From: Lachnospiraceae bacterium
Lineage (GTDB): Bacteria; Bacillota; Clostridia; Lachnospirales; Lachnospiraceae
Assembly (NCBI GenBank): GCA_009774375.1
Contig: VSNO01000005.1
Location: 1 to 64,000, forward strand
Reading direction: 5' to 3'
DNA: 64,000 nt
Shown: one piece after another, positions 41,995-52,600 of the stretch
Position numbering within the stretch: position 1 is the first letter of the stretch
Layout of the letters: each line of letters begins with the position of its first letter
Translations under genes and position numbers: made by a program
Notes under the pieces: model-generated
The model's input: the letters and a program-made list of their open reading frames with translations, nothing else
Databases searched by the model: none
What the model was told of the DNA's origin: nothing

Positions 41995-43776
41995 ATGACT
42001 GCCATGAAATGGTTCTACTCTTTTCTCAGAAAACACAATCGAAGTATGGCGCTGGGACTTGTGCTGGTGACTGTGATATCCATCCTTGCCATCGTGAAGC
42101 CGATCGTCTCCGGATCGATCGTCGATGACGTCATCACAGGCGGCAATTTTGACCTGCTCCCGGGACTGATCGCGCTGCTCGTGCTCATCACGGTCCTGCG
42201 CGGAGTGATGCGCTACTGGTCCCAGGTCATCTTCGAGACCTGCTCGCAGGACGTGCTGTACTCCATGCGCGACACCGTCTACCGCAAGCTGCTGCAGGAG
42301 GACTTCAACTTCTATAATAAGAAGCGTACCGGCGACCTGTTGAGCCGGCAGACTGGCGATATGGATGCCATCCGGCATTTCATAGCATTCGTTATTTATC
42401 AGGTGTATGAAAATGTCTTCCTGTTCTTCTTCGCGCTGATCATGATCTTCACAGTCAGCTGGAAGCTCGCGCTCTGCATGTGCGCGGTACTGCCCTTTGC
42501 CCTGCTCGTGACACTGAGCCAGACAAAGGAGGGGCGCCCGCGCTTCCAGCGGATCCGGGAGCAGTTCTCCTCCCTCAACACCTTCGTCCAGGAGAATGTC
42601 AGCGGAAACCGCGTGGTCAAGGCGTTCTCCAAGGAAGACTACGAGATTGGAAAATTTAATAAGGAAAATGACGGCTACCGCGATGCGGAGCTTGCCGCCG
42701 CGGAGATCTGGACAAAGTACGTACCGCTTTTTGAATTCCTCTCAAACATGCTCACGGTGATCCTGATGCTCGTTGGCAGTATCATGGTGATCCATGGCAG
42801 TATGACACTCGGAAACTACGTCACGATCAACGGCTACCTGTGGATGCTCATGAACCCGCTGCGCCAGATCGGCTGGCGTATCAATGATATCCAGCGCTTC
42901 ACGACCTCCGTGGAAAAGATCTATGCCACCTACAGTGAGGAGCCCAAGGTAAAGCATCCAGCAAAACCGATCCCGTGCAAAAAGCTCCGCGGGGATATCG
43001 AGTTCAGAAATGTCTCCTACAGCGCTGACGACGAGGATATCATCCACAATGTCAGCTTCAGGGTAAAGAGCGGTCAGACGGTCGGTATCCTCGGCTCGAC
43101 CGGATCCGGCAAATCCACCATCATGAACCTGCTCTGCCGGTTCTACGATGTCACCGACGGGGAAGTGTTGGTGGACGGCAGGAATGTGAAGGACTTAGAC
43201 CTCTACAACCTGCGCCAGAATATCGGCATGGCGATGCAGGATGTCTTTCTCTTCTCCGACACGGTCGAGGGCAACATCGCCTACAGCAGACCAGACTGTC
43301 CCTTCGAGGCTGTCCAGAAGGCCGCTGTCATGGCGGATGCCGACGGATTCATCCGCGAGATGCCTGACGGCTACGACACGATCGTCGGCGAGCGCGGCGT
43401 CGGACTCTCCGGCGGTCAGAAGCAGCGCATCTCGCTGGCGAGGGCGCTCTTAAAAGAACCTTCTATATTAATACTCGACGACACGACATCCGCCGTCGAC
43501 ATGGAGACTGAGAGCTATATCCAGCAGCAGCTGAACAACATCGACCACGCCTGTACGATCTTCGTCGTCGCATACCGCATCTCCTCCATCAAGGACTCTG
43601 ACCTGATCCTGGTCCTGAATGACGGAAAGATCGTGGAACAGGGAACACACGATGAACTGCTCAAAAATAACGGTTATTATGCTACTGTGTTCCGCCATCA
43701 ATACGGCGAGTTTGAAAAATACGTTGATGAGATCAACCAGAACAACAAAGGAGGTGGAAAGTATGGCACGAAATAA
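41995..43776 (+). CDS. ABC exporter subunit 1 (degenerate ATP site)
   Basis: A 593-aa type IV ABC half-transporter: six membrane helices (about 20-310) then a nucleotide-binding domain. Walker A is G-S-T-G-S-G-K-S-T and the signature L-S-G-G-Q is normal. However, Walker B ends L-D-D-T-T-S where the catalytic Glu is expected, and the H-loop His is replaced by Tyr (V-A-Y-R). These changes mark the degenerate partner of heterodimeric multidrug exporters such as BmrCD or TM287/288. The start at 41995 has GAGGTG. It overlaps subunit 2 by 14 bp, whose Shine-Dalgarno lies in this gene's last codons. Confidence 0.93.
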   Translation: MTAMKWFYSFLRKHNRSMALGLVLVTVISILAIVKPIVSGSIVDDVITGGNFDLLPGLIALLVLITVLRGVMRYWSQVIFETCSQDVLYSMRDTVYRKLLQEDFNFYNKKRTGDLLSRQTGDMDAIRHFIAFVIYQVYENVFLFFFALIMIFTVSWKLALCMCAVLPFALLVTLSQTKEGRPRFQRIREQFSSLNTFVQENVSGNRVVKAFSKEDYEIGKFNKENDGYRDAELAAAEIWTKYVPLFEFLSNMLTVILMLVGSIMVIHGSMTLGNYVTINGYLWMLMNPLRQIGWRINDIQRFTTSVEKIYATYSEEPKVKHPAKPIPCKKLRGDIEFRNVSYSADDEDIIHNVSFRVKSGQTVGILGSTGSGKSTIMNLLCRFYDVTDGEVLVDGRNVKDLDLYNLRQNIGMAMQDVFLFSDTVEGNIAYSRPDCPFEAVQKAAVMADADGFIREMPDGYDTIVGERGVGLSGGQKQRISLARALLKEPSILILDDTTSAVDMETESYIQQQLNNIDHACTIFVVAYRISSIKDSDLILVLNDGKIVEQGTHDELLKNNGYYATVFRHQYGEFEKYVDEINQNNKGGGKYGTK

Positions 43777-45553
43777 ATACGATATCGACGAAGTGATGGA
43801 GGACAAATTTGACTTCAACCAGTTGAAACGCGTTTTTCAGTATGTAAAGCCGTACCGGGGACAGCTCGCCTTCGCGCTTTTCCTGATGCTGTCCGCGTCT
43901 GCGCTGACCATGCTCTTCCCCATGTTCATCAGCGAGATCATGGATACCTATATACCCGCAAAAGATGTCCGGTCGATCGTGGCCATCACACTAATATCAC
44001 TTGTTATCGTACTGTATACCTGCGTGTGCATCCGCCTCAAGATCCGCATCACCAGCCGTATCGGACAGGCGATCGTGCACCAGCTGCGCTCCGATATCTT
44101 CTGTCATCTGCAGGAGCTGCCGTTCTCCTACTATGACGACCGCCCCCATGGGAAGATCCAGGTGCGCGTGGTCAACTATGTGAACAGCTTAAGCGATCTG
44201 CTCTCAAACGGTATCATCAACACGATCACGGACATGTGCAATCTGATCTTTATCCTGATCTTCATGCTCCTGCTGCATGTCCGGCTCACGTTGATCTGCC
44301 TGTGCGGCCTGCCCGTGCTCTTTGCCGTCATCGTGTTCGTGAAGAGGCGCCAGCGGCGCGCGTGGCAGATCCAGAGCAACAAGCAGTCCAATCTCACCGC
44401 CTACATCGCGGAGAGCATCAACGGTATACGCGTCACCCAGTCCTTCGTGCGCGAGCGCGAGAACACTTCGATCTTCAATCACTTAAGTGACAGCTACCGG
44501 AGTGCGTGGATGCGTGCCGTCAAATACAACTTTATCATGTGGCCCTGCATCGACTCGATCTCGACTGTCACGACAGCGTTCATCTACGTGGTCGGCATCG
44601 GCTGGATCTCAGGGGAGATCTACGGTGTGACAGTCGGTATCCTGATCGCGTTCACCTCCTACATCTCGAGATTCTGGGAGCCGATCAACACGCTCGCCTC
44701 GTTCTACAACTCGCTGCTCACCGCGATCGCCTACCTGGAGCGCATCTTTGAGACGATCGACGAGCCTGTCAATGTAAAGGACGCCGAGAATGCCGCACCG
44801 ATGCCTCCCATCGACGGAAAGGTAGAATTTCAGGACGTATGCTTCAGCTATGAGGACGGCGTCCGGATATTAAATAAGGTAAACTTTGCCGCGAACCCCG
44901 GTGACACCTACGCGATCGTCGGTCCCACAGGCGCCGGCAAATCGACCATCGTCAATCTCATCAGCCGCTTCTACAATGTGGACTCCGGCAGGATCCTGAT
45001 CGACGGCACGGACATCTCCGGCGTGACCCTGAAATCCCTGCGGAAGCAGATGGGCATCATGATGCAGGACAGCTTTATCTTCTCCGGCACCATTATGGAC
45101 AACATCCGTTATGGAAATCTGACCGCAACGGACGAGGACGTCATCAACGCTGCCAAAACCGTCTGCGCGCACGACTTTATCATGGAGATGGAGAATGGTT
45201 ACCAGACACAGGTCAACGAGCGCGGAAGCCGCCTCTCGGCAGGCCAGCGGCAGCTCATCAGCTTCGCGCGGGCGCTTCTGGAAAACCCGGCGATCCTGAT
45301 CCTGGACGAGGCGACCTCGAGCATCGACACCGAGACGGAGATCCTGCTGCAGAAAGGTCTGAACAGGCTGCTGGAGGGACGCACCTCCTTCATCATCGCC
45401 CACAGGCTCTCGACCATCAAGAATGCAAGCTGTATCATGTATGTCGACAAGGGAAATATCCTCGAGGCCGGCACACACGACGAACTGCTCGCACAGAAGG
45501 GTGAGTATTATAAGCTCTTCATGTCACAGTATGATTTTCTTGCAGATAAATAA
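43763..45553 (+). CDS. ABC exporter subunit 2 (catalytic ATP site)
   Basis: A 596-aa half-transporter with six membrane helices (about 35-325) and a nucleotide-binding domain with Walker A G-P-T-G-A-G-K-S-T, Walker B L-D-E-A-T-S with the catalytic Glu, and the H-loop I-A-H-R. Its signature is L-S-A-G-Q rather than L-S-G-G-Q. That altered signature completes the degenerate site of subunit 1, while its own Walker motifs pair with the normal L-S-G-G-Q of subunit 1. AAAGGAGG precedes the ATG. The dimer probably exports lipophilic drugs, lipids or peptides. Confidence 0.94.
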   Translation: MARNKYDIDEVMEDKFDFNQLKRVFQYVKPYRGQLAFALFLMLSASALTMLFPMFISEIMDTYIPAKDVRSIVAITLISLVIVLYTCVCIRLKIRITSRIGQAIVHQLRSDIFCHLQELPFSYYDDRPHGKIQVRVVNYVNSLSDLLSNGIINTITDMCNLIFILIFMLLLHVRLTLICLCGLPVLFAVIVFVKRRQRRAWQIQSNKQSNLTAYIAESINGIRVTQSFVRERENTSIFNHLSDSYRSAWMRAVKYNFIMWPCIDSISTVTTAFIYVVGIGWISGEIYGVTVGILIAFTSYISRFWEPINTLASFYNSLLTAIAYLERIFETIDEPVNVKDAENAAPMPPIDGKVEFQDVCFSYEDGVRILNKVNFAANPGDTYAIVGPTGAGKSTIVNLISRFYNVDSGRILIDGTDISGVTLKSLRKQMGIMMQDSFIFSGTIMDNIRYGNLTATDEDVINAAKTVCAHDFIMEMENGYQTQVNERGSRLSAGQRQLISFARALLENPAILILDEATSSIDTETEILLQKGLNRLLEGRTSFIIAHRLSTIKNASCIMYVDKGNILEAGTHDELLAQKGEYYKLFMSQYDFLADK

Positions 45554-45565
45554 ATCTTGCCATTC

Positions 45566-45607
45566 AATGTATTTGGCGCAGGCTCTGGAGCCTGCGCCAA
45601 ATACATT
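45566..45607. terminator. Perfect 19-bp hairpin between convergent genes
   Basis: Two 19-bp arms (45566-45584 and 45589-45607) pair perfectly around a 4-nt loop. The right arm covers part of the MATE stop codon. There is no long T-run, but it lies between convergent genes and should act on both, as terminator or 3'-end protector. Confidence 0.75.
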
Positions 45608-47003
45608 ACGCCACGATATTCTGCAGCCATATCCCCTTTTTGACGAGTATGAATCCGATGATGCACTTGATGATATCCCCGAGCTGCACCACCGCGTACA
45701 CTGCGATGACCGGAAGCTCTGTGTAGCGGCTGAGCGTGAAGGCGATCACAACGCTCACGCACCAGATAAAGACGCTGTCAAACAGGAAGGTGATGATCGT
45801 CTTGCCGCCGGAGCGCAGCGTGAAGTATGTCGCGTGCAGGAACGCATTCTGCGGCATAAACAGTGCCGTGACCATGATGAAATACCGCGCGAGCAGGCGC
45901 GCCTCGTCATTGATCTTGTATAATCCCGGAAACAGCGGCGCCATGAGAAACATGACAAACGCCACGCCTGTACAGCACATCACGGAAAAAGCGATCAGCT
46001 TATTGTCCGTATCCCTCGCCTCTCTCATCTTTCCGGCCCCGAGCAGCTGTCCCACGATGATGGCGACGGAATCCCCCAGCGCGATGAACACGATATTAAA
46101 CACATTGTTGATCGTATTGGAGACATTTAATCCAGCCACGACATTCAGTCCGCGGATGGAATAGCACTGCGTCAGCATCGCCATGCCCGCTGCCCACAAT
46201 GTCTCGTTGAACAGGAGCGGACTTCCTTTCCTGATGATCTTAAAGGTCAGTTCCCGCGGCACCTTCAGTGTCCGGTACAGGCCCTGGACAAAAGAATACA
46301 CCGCATGCTCCCCGACGCTCTTTCTGTGGACACCGATCACTGTGATCAGCATCTCCACATAGCGCGAGAGAACCGTCGCGATCGCCGCACCGCTCACACC
46401 GAGTGCGGGTGCGCCAAATTTTCCGTAGATCAATATGTAGTTAAACACCAGATTTACAATAACAGCTGCTATTCCCGCTTTCATGGGCAGCATCGTCTGG
46501 CCGCACTCGCGCAGCGTACTCGAATAGATCTGTACCGCTGCAAACGCCGGCAGACCGATCAGCATGATCTTCAGATACTTCTTTCCATATAAAAGGGTCG
46601 CGGCGATACTTTCCGCAGAGCCTTCTCCTTTCAGATAAGCCCCAATCAATGTCGTGCCAAAGCCCAAAAAAAGAACAGCCGTCAGTGACGTGATGATCGT
46701 GACCATCCACAGTTTGAACCGCATCGTCTGGCGCACACCCTCGTGATTTCCCTGTCCGAAATACTGCGCTGTAAAGATCCCCGCACCGGACACACCGCCA
46801 AAAATGCACAGATTGTATACAAAGATCAACTGATTGACAATCGCGACTCCCGACATCTGCTCCGTGCCGACCTGCCCGATCATAATATTGTCAAGGAGAC
46901 TGACAAAGTTGGTAATCCCGTTCTGGATCATGATCGGCACTGCGATCATCAGAACCATCTTGTAAAAATCCCTGTTCCCGATCAATTTTGTACGTAGCTT
47001 CAT
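45606..47003 (-). CDS. MATE family efflux transporter
   Basis: A 465-aa MATE exporter with twelve predicted membrane helices, which expels cationic drugs or metabolites using Na+ or H+. Family features include A-V-P-I-M-I-Q-N in helix 1, L-D-N-I-M-I-G-Q-V-G in helix 2, and the related motif in the second half (G-D-S-V-A-I-I-V-G-Q-L-L-G-A-G). The ATG at 47003 has GGAGGGGG. It is divergent from the nitroreductase gene and convergent with the ABC exporter. Confidence 0.93.
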   Translation of the reverse strand: MKLRTKLIGNRDFYKMVLMIAVPIMIQNGITNFVSLLDNIMIGQVGTEQMSGVAIVNQLIFVYNLCIFGGVSGAGIFTAQYFGQGNHEGVRQTMRFKLWMVTIITSLTAVLFLGFGTTLIGAYLKGEGSAESIAATLLYGKKYLKIMLIGLPAFAAVQIYSSTLRECGQTMLPMKAGIAAVIVNLVFNYILIYGKFGAPALGVSGAAIATVLSRYVEMLITVIGVHRKSVGEHAVYSFVQGLYRTLKVPRELTFKIIRKGSPLLFNETLWAAGMAMLTQCYSIRGLNVVAGLNVSNTINNVFNIVFIALGDSVAIIVGQLLGAGKMREARDTDNKLIAFSVMCCTGVAFVMFLMAPLFPGLYKINDEARLLARYFIMVTALFMPQNAFLHATYFTLRSGGKTIITFLFDSVFIWCVSVVIAFTLSRYTELPVIAVYAVVQLGDIIKCIIGFILVKKGIWLQNIVA

Positions 47004-47090
47004 GACCTTCCCCCTCCGTTTTATCACTGCCCCGATCAGACCCGGAGCGCATTCTATATATCATATCATCATTTCATTCGAAATACAAGC

Positions 47091-47119
47091 TTGCCGTTGC
47101 ACTTGTGATATCTTATAAT
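47091..47119 (+). promoter_or_regulatory. Nitroreductase promoter
   Basis: TTGCCG (47091-47096) and TATAAT (47114-47119) with a 17-bp spacer, about 45 bp before the ATG. Confidence 0.7.
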
Positions 47120-47165
47120 AATAACAGTGAAACGAAACATCTAAAACCAAAGGAGGACGACAACC

Positions 47166-47696
47166 ATGAGCAATGTAATCGATGCGATCAAAAAGCGCAG
47201 TTCCACAAGGGGTTATACGCCAGAACCCCTGACAGATACCGAGCTGGGCACCCTGCTGCACGCCGGACTGCAGGCGCCCACCGCGGCCAACAGGCAGGAG
47301 ATCCATTTCACAGTGGTAAAAGGCGACGATCCTGTCCTGCAGGAACTTGAGAGCGAAAAAAACCGTCTGCGCGGTCTTACACCACAGCCACACAATTTTT
47401 ACTACGAGGCGCCCGCCGTCATCGTGCTGAGTGCGGACAGTACGTACAAATGGAGCCCGCTCGACGCCGGTATCGCCGTAGAAAATATGGCTCTTGCTGC
47501 GGAGGAGCTCGGCCTTGGCAGTCTGATCATCGGCTGCATCTACGATGCCCTGCGCGGAGAGAAGAAGGACTATTTCGCAAAGGCCCTGCGATTCCCGGAG
47601 CAGTACGAATACGAGATCGCCATCGCTTTTGGACACAAAGCTGTCACAAAGGAACCTCATACGTATGATCTGCAGACACAAGTCACGTTTTTATAG
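47166..47696 (+). CDS. Nitroreductase family protein
   Basis: A 176-aa FMN-dependent oxidoreductase of the nitroreductase superfamily. R-S-S-T-R-G-Y-T near the N-terminus binds the FMN phosphate, A-P-T-A-A-N-R-Q follows near residue 38, and L-G-L-G-S-L-I-I-G near 118 is typical of the second FMN contact. It probably reduces nitroaromatics, quinones or similar compounds with NAD(P)H; the natural substrate is unknown. AAAGGAGG lies before the ATG. It is a single-gene unit. Confidence 0.93.
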   Translation: MSNVIDAIKKRSSTRGYTPEPLTDTELGTLLHAGLQAPTAANRQEIHFTVVKGDDPVLQELESEKNRLRGLTPQPHNFYYEAPAVIVLSADSTYKWSPLDAGIAVENMALAAEELGLGSLIIGCIYDALRGEKKDYFAKALRFPEQYEYEIAIAFGHKAVTKEPHTYDLQTQVTFL

Positions 47697-47717
47697 GAAA
47701 TTTGCACCGTTTTCATC

Positions 47718-47745
47718 TTGCATATTTTTCCAAAGGAGCTATAAT
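47718..47745 (+). promoter_or_regulatory. Promoter of the chemoreceptor gene
   Basis: TTGCAT (47718-47723) and TATAAT (47740-47745) with a 16-bp spacer, giving a leader of about 90 nt. The leader has a hairpin ATGCATTT (47761-47768) with AAATGCAT (47781-47788). This is a housekeeping-type promoter, not a flagellar sigma one. Confidence 0.7.
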
Positions 47746-47842
47746 AATGTTTGATGGCTTATGCATTTCATATTAGGGGAAAATGCATCCGTTTTAAAAC
47801 ATATTGAACAAAGCTATGACCAAAGAAAGGGGAAGATTAACA

Positions 47843-49540
47843 ATGAACGAACATGACAGCATCGAGAGAAAGCTGACCGGATCTTTTTTTAAGGTGGCTT
47901 CCATAATGGCGGCCGTCGCTATATTGGGGCTCATCGCTCTGATCGTCATATCAAACAGGTATTCTTATGCCTTGAAAAATTTTGGGTTTGCGCAGGGCGA
48001 CATCGGAAAGGCGATGTTTGAATTTGCAGACAGCAGGTCGTCTCTCCGGGCAGCCATCGGTTATGACGAGCCCGATGCCATTACCGCTGTCGTGGAGCAG
48101 CACAGCCAGAACAGAGTGCTGTTTGAGCAGTACTTTGCCGAAATCGAAAATACCATCGTATCGGAAGACGGCCGAAAGACCTACGACGAGATCAGTTCCG
48201 AGCTGGACACATACTGGAAGCTGGACCAGCAGATCATGGATCTCGGAGCGACGACAGACCGGGAGCTGTGCAAGCAGGCACAGGATATCGCACTCGCTGA
48301 CCTGGCACCCGCATACAACAGCATCTACACCAAGCTTGAATCTCTGTTAAATGTAAAAGTAACCGAAGGAAACAGGATCTCCCGTTCACTCACCGCGACA
48401 GCACTGATCCTGGCGATCGCCATTGTCGCTGTCATTGTGATCTCGCTGATACTGTCGACCAGGATCGGCAGGAATATCGCAAAGGGGATTGCTTCCCCGC
48501 TCGGAAAGCTCGGACAGCGTCTCAAGACCTTCTCAACCGGTGATCTTACTTCCCCGTTCCCGATGGTGGAGACCGGCGACGAAGTGGAGCATATGGAGAA
48601 GGACGCCACAGAGATGGCAAACAACCTGAACATCATCATCCACGATATCAGTGTCGTACTGGGCGAGATGGCGGGCGGAAATTATGCTGTAAAATCAAAC
48701 TATTCAGAAAAATATACTGGAGATTTCCAGAAATTATATGAATCCATGCGCGGACTGCGCGATCAGATGGTAGAAACGCTCACATCCATCGGCGAAGTCT
48801 CCAGCCAGGTATCCTCCGGCTCCGGCGATCTCGCCGATGCATCCCAGGTGCTGGCAGAGGGCGCGACAGAACAGACGAACGCGGTTATGGAGCTGCACGC
48901 TACCATCTCCGAGATCACAAATACCATGGAAAAGAGCGCACAGAGTGCAGACGAGTCCTACGCGAAAGCACAGCTTTATGCTGACAAGGCAGACAACAGC
49001 CGCGAGGAGATGAATTCCATGATGGCGGCGATGGAGCGCATCAACGCGGCTTCCAACAGGATCGGGGACATCATCTCCGAGATCGAGTCCATTGCTTCCC
49101 AGACCAACCTGCTGTCGCTGAACGCATCCATCGAGGCGGCGCGTGCCGGCGAATCAGGGCGCGGCTTCGCTGTCGTGGCTGACCAGATCCGTGTGCTGGC
49201 CAACCAGAGCGCCAAGGCCGCTGTCGACACCAGGGAATTGATCGAGGGATCCATCCGTGAGGTCTCCGAGGGAAACCGCGCTGCTGAGAACGTCGCTGCT
49301 GCCATCGGCTCCGTCGTGGACGGGATCAAACAGATCGCCGACTTCTCCAAGAACCTCAAGACGATGGTCGATGACCAGACCGAGGCAATGCGCCAGGCTG
49401 AGAAGGGCATCAATCAGATTTCCGAGGTCGTGCAGAGCAACGCTGCGACCGCGCAGGAGGCGTCCGCGACAAGCCAGGAATTATCTGCACAGGCAACGAT
49501 CCTGAACGGACTGATCGGACAATTCTCCCTGAAAGAATAA
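47843..49540 (+). CDS. Methyl-accepting chemotaxis protein (4HB type)
   Basis: A 565-aa chemoreceptor. A membrane helix at about 18-38 is followed by an outside four-helix-bundle ligand domain (about 40-185), a second helix (about 188-210), a HAMP domain with a further HAMP-like stretch (about 212-330), and the signalling domain with the conserved hairpin I-A-S-Q-T-N-L-L-S-L-N-A-S-I-E-A-A-R-A-G-E near residue 430. It relays ligand binding to CheA through CheW. The start at 47843 has AAAGGGG. No che genes are in the window; the ligand is unknown. Confidence 0.93.
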   Translation: MNEHDSIERKLTGSFFKVASIMAAVAILGLIALIVISNRYSYALKNFGFAQGDIGKAMFEFADSRSSLRAAIGYDEPDAITAVVEQHSQNRVLFEQYFAEIENTIVSEDGRKTYDEISSELDTYWKLDQQIMDLGATTDRELCKQAQDIALADLAPAYNSIYTKLESLLNVKVTEGNRISRSLTATALILAIAIVAVIVISLILSTRIGRNIAKGIASPLGKLGQRLKTFSTGDLTSPFPMVETGDEVEHMEKDATEMANNLNIIIHDISVVLGEMAGGNYAVKSNYSEKYTGDFQKLYESMRGLRDQMVETLTSIGEVSSQVSSGSGDLADASQVLAEGATEQTNAVMELHATISEITNTMEKSAQSADESYAKAQLYADKADNSREEMNSMMAAMERINAASNRIGDIISEIESIASQTNLLSLNASIEAARAGESGRGFAVVADQIRVLANQSAKAAVDTRELIEGSIREVSEGNRAAENVAAAIGSVVDGIKQIADFSKNLKTMVDDQTEAMRQAEKGINQISEVVQSNAATAQEASATSQELSAQATILNGLIGQFSLKE

Positions 49541-49555
49541 GCTTAAAAGAATATA

Positions 49556-49593
49556 AAACGCCCCGCCCTTCTTTTTCGAAAGGCGGGGCGTTT
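49556..49593. terminator. Bidirectional terminator
   Basis: AAACGCCCCGCC and GGCGGGGCGTTT form a perfect 12-bp stem with a 14-nt loop. On the plus strand it is followed by TGTTTTT, and on the minus strand by a T-rich run, so it serves both the chemoreceptor gene and purL. Confidence 0.92.
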
Positions 49594-49602
49594 GTTTTTA
49601 CC

Positions 49603-52600
49603 CTATCTGAAATACTGTACGCCAGCCTCAAAGATCTTCATATCCTGTTCCCCATAGATGTTCATCGCCACAGCATCACCGCGTCTCTCCACGTGCGCCA
49701 TCTTGCCAAGGCATCTTCCGTCGGGAGAAGTGATCCCCTCGATCGCCGCATAGGAGCCATTGACATTCCACTCCTCATCCATCGAGATGTTTCCATCAAA
49801 GTCCGCATACTGCGTCGCCACCTGTCCATTGGCAAAGAGCCTGTCGATCCACTCCTTCGGCGCCACGAAACGCCCTTCCCCGTGGGAAGCCGGCGTCACA
49901 TACGTCCGCCCAAGCTCTGTGAACGCAAGCCACGGTGACTTGTTTGTGACCACTTTCGTGTACACCATCCTCGAGATATGGCGGTTGATCGTATTGTAGG
50001 TAAGAGTCGGTGAATCCTCCTTCTGCCCTGCAACTTCACCGTAAGGCACCAGCCCCAGCTTGATCATTGCCTGGAATCCGTTGCAGATCCCAAGCGCGAG
50101 TCCATCCCGCTCATTCAGAAGCCTGTTCACCGCCTCCCTGATCTTCGCGTTCTGAAACGCCGTTGCAAAGAACTTGGCACTTCCGTCAGGCTCGTCGCCG
50201 GCTGAGAACCCACCCGGGAACATGATGATCTGCGCCTGTGCGATCGCCCGCTCAAACACGTCCACGGAATCCCTGATATCCCCCGCCGACAGATTGCGGA
50301 ATACCTTCGTCACGACATTGGCACCTGCGCGCTCAAATGCGATCGTCGAATCATACTCACAGTTCGTTCCTGGAAATACCGGTATAAACACAGTCGGCTT
50401 TGCCACTTTATTCTTACATACATAGACGTCTTTTGTATCGTACAGCTTCGTCCCGACCGCGTCAGTCCCCTTCAACGCCTTTGTCGGAAATACCTTTTCG
50501 AGCTTTGATGTCCACGCCTTCAGGGCCTCGTCCATCGTCACGGCCACATCTTTGTACACAAAGCCTTCGTTCTCACCGAGCACCACGGCAACTGTTCTGT
50601 ACGCCACGCCGCTCCCAGCAAGTGCATCAAACCTGTCAGCAGAAATCTCGGCGATAATACTGCCCATCTTGTTTTCAAAGAGTTCGTTTGCCGCAAGTGT
50701 ACTCTCAAACGCGACGCCCATCCTATTTCCAAATGCCATCTTCGCCGCAGACGCCGCGATCCCTTTCGAGTCCAGCGCATACGCGGCTACGATCACCTTG
50801 TCTGCGATCAGCCTCGCAATGCCGCTGTAGAGTTCCATGACCTTCCCGTAATCAGGGAGGTCGTACTCATTCTTCGGCAGATCGAATACAACAAGCCTGT
50901 CCCCCGCATTCTTCAGCTCCGGCGTGATGATATCCTGCTTCTTTGCCACATCGACCGCAAAGGAGACGAGCGTCGGCGGCACATCGATCTCATTGAACGT
51001 ACCCGACATGGAATCCTTGCCGCCGATCGAAGGCAGACCGTATCCGATCTGTGCATCATACGCGCCGAGCAACGCCGCAAACGGCTGGCTCCAGCGGGAC
51101 GGCTCCCCGGTCATACGCCTGAAATACTCCTGGAATGTAAAGCGGATCTTTCTAAAATCACCGCCTGCCGCCACGATCTTTGACATGGACTCCGTCACCG
51201 CATACACTGCGCCGTGATACGGACTCCAGCTGGACAGGTACGGGTCAAAACCGTATGCCATCATTGTCACGACATCAGTCTTTCCCTTCAATACGGGAAG
51301 TTTGGCGACCATCGCCTGTGTCTCTGTGAGCTGGTATTTACCGCCGTACGGCATAAATACGCTGCCGGCGCCGATCGACCCGTCAAACATCTCCACAAGC
51401 CCTTTCTGCGAACACACATTCAGATCATTCAGCGTGGCAAGAACCGCCCCCTTTACATCGCCCGCCTTCAGCGCATTCTCAACCTTTGGCACAGCGATCC
51501 TGTCAAAATAATTGTCCTCCTTCACAGGCGCATCCACATACACGCTGGCCTCCTGGTGCGCCCCGTTCGTGTTGAGAAAAGCTCTCGCGATATCCACGAC
51601 CTTCTTTCCCCTCCACATCAGCACAAGCCTCGGCTCCTCGGTCACTGTCGCGACCTTCACCGCCTCGAGATTCTCCTCTGCCGCATACGCAAGAAACTGG
51701 TCAGCATCCTTCGGATCCACGACGACCGCCATCCTCTCCTGCGACTCTGAAATTGCCAGCTCTGTCCCGTCGAGACCTGCGTATTTCTTCGGTACCTTAT
51801 CCATGTCCACGACAAGTCCGTCCGCCAGCTCCCCGATCGCCACGGATACCCCGCCCGCGCCAAAGTCATTGCACTTTTTGATGATCCGGCTGACCTCCGC
51901 CCTGCGGAACAGTCTCTGCAGCTTGCGCTCCGTCGGTGCATTGCCCTTCTGCACCTCCGCGCCGCAGGTAGAGAGCGACGCCGTCGTGTGCACCTTGGAG
52001 GAGCCTGTCGCCCCGCCGCAGCCATCGCGTCCTGTGCGCCCGCCGAGCAGGATGATGATATCGCCGGGATCAGAATTTTCCCGAATCACGCTCGCTCTCG
52101 GGGCGGCAGCCATGACCGCACCGATCTCCATCCTCTTTGCCACATAGTTCGGATGGTAGATCTCTTTGACAAATCCCGTCGCCAGTCCGATCTGATTTCC
52201 GTAGGAGGAATAGCCGCTCGCCGCGCCGCGGACCAGTTTTTTCTGGGAGAGCTTCCCGCGCATCGTATTCTCAACAGGTGCAGTCGGATCTGCCGCACCT
52301 GTGACACGCATCGCCTGGTAAACATATGTACGTCCCGAGAGCGGATCGCGGATCGCGCCGCCGAGACAGGTCGCAGCTCCGCCAAACGGTTCGATCTCTG
52401 TCGGATGATTGTGCGTCTCGTTTTTGAAGTTGACAAGCCACTCCTCAGTGACAACGCCCTTTCCATCCTCCTTGTCGATCTCCACTGGAACGACGATCGA
52501 GCAGGCATTGATCTCGTCCGACTTCTCCATATCCTCCAGCCTGCCATCCTTTTTCAGCTTCCGCATCGCCATGAGCGCCAGATCCATCAGGCAGACATAC

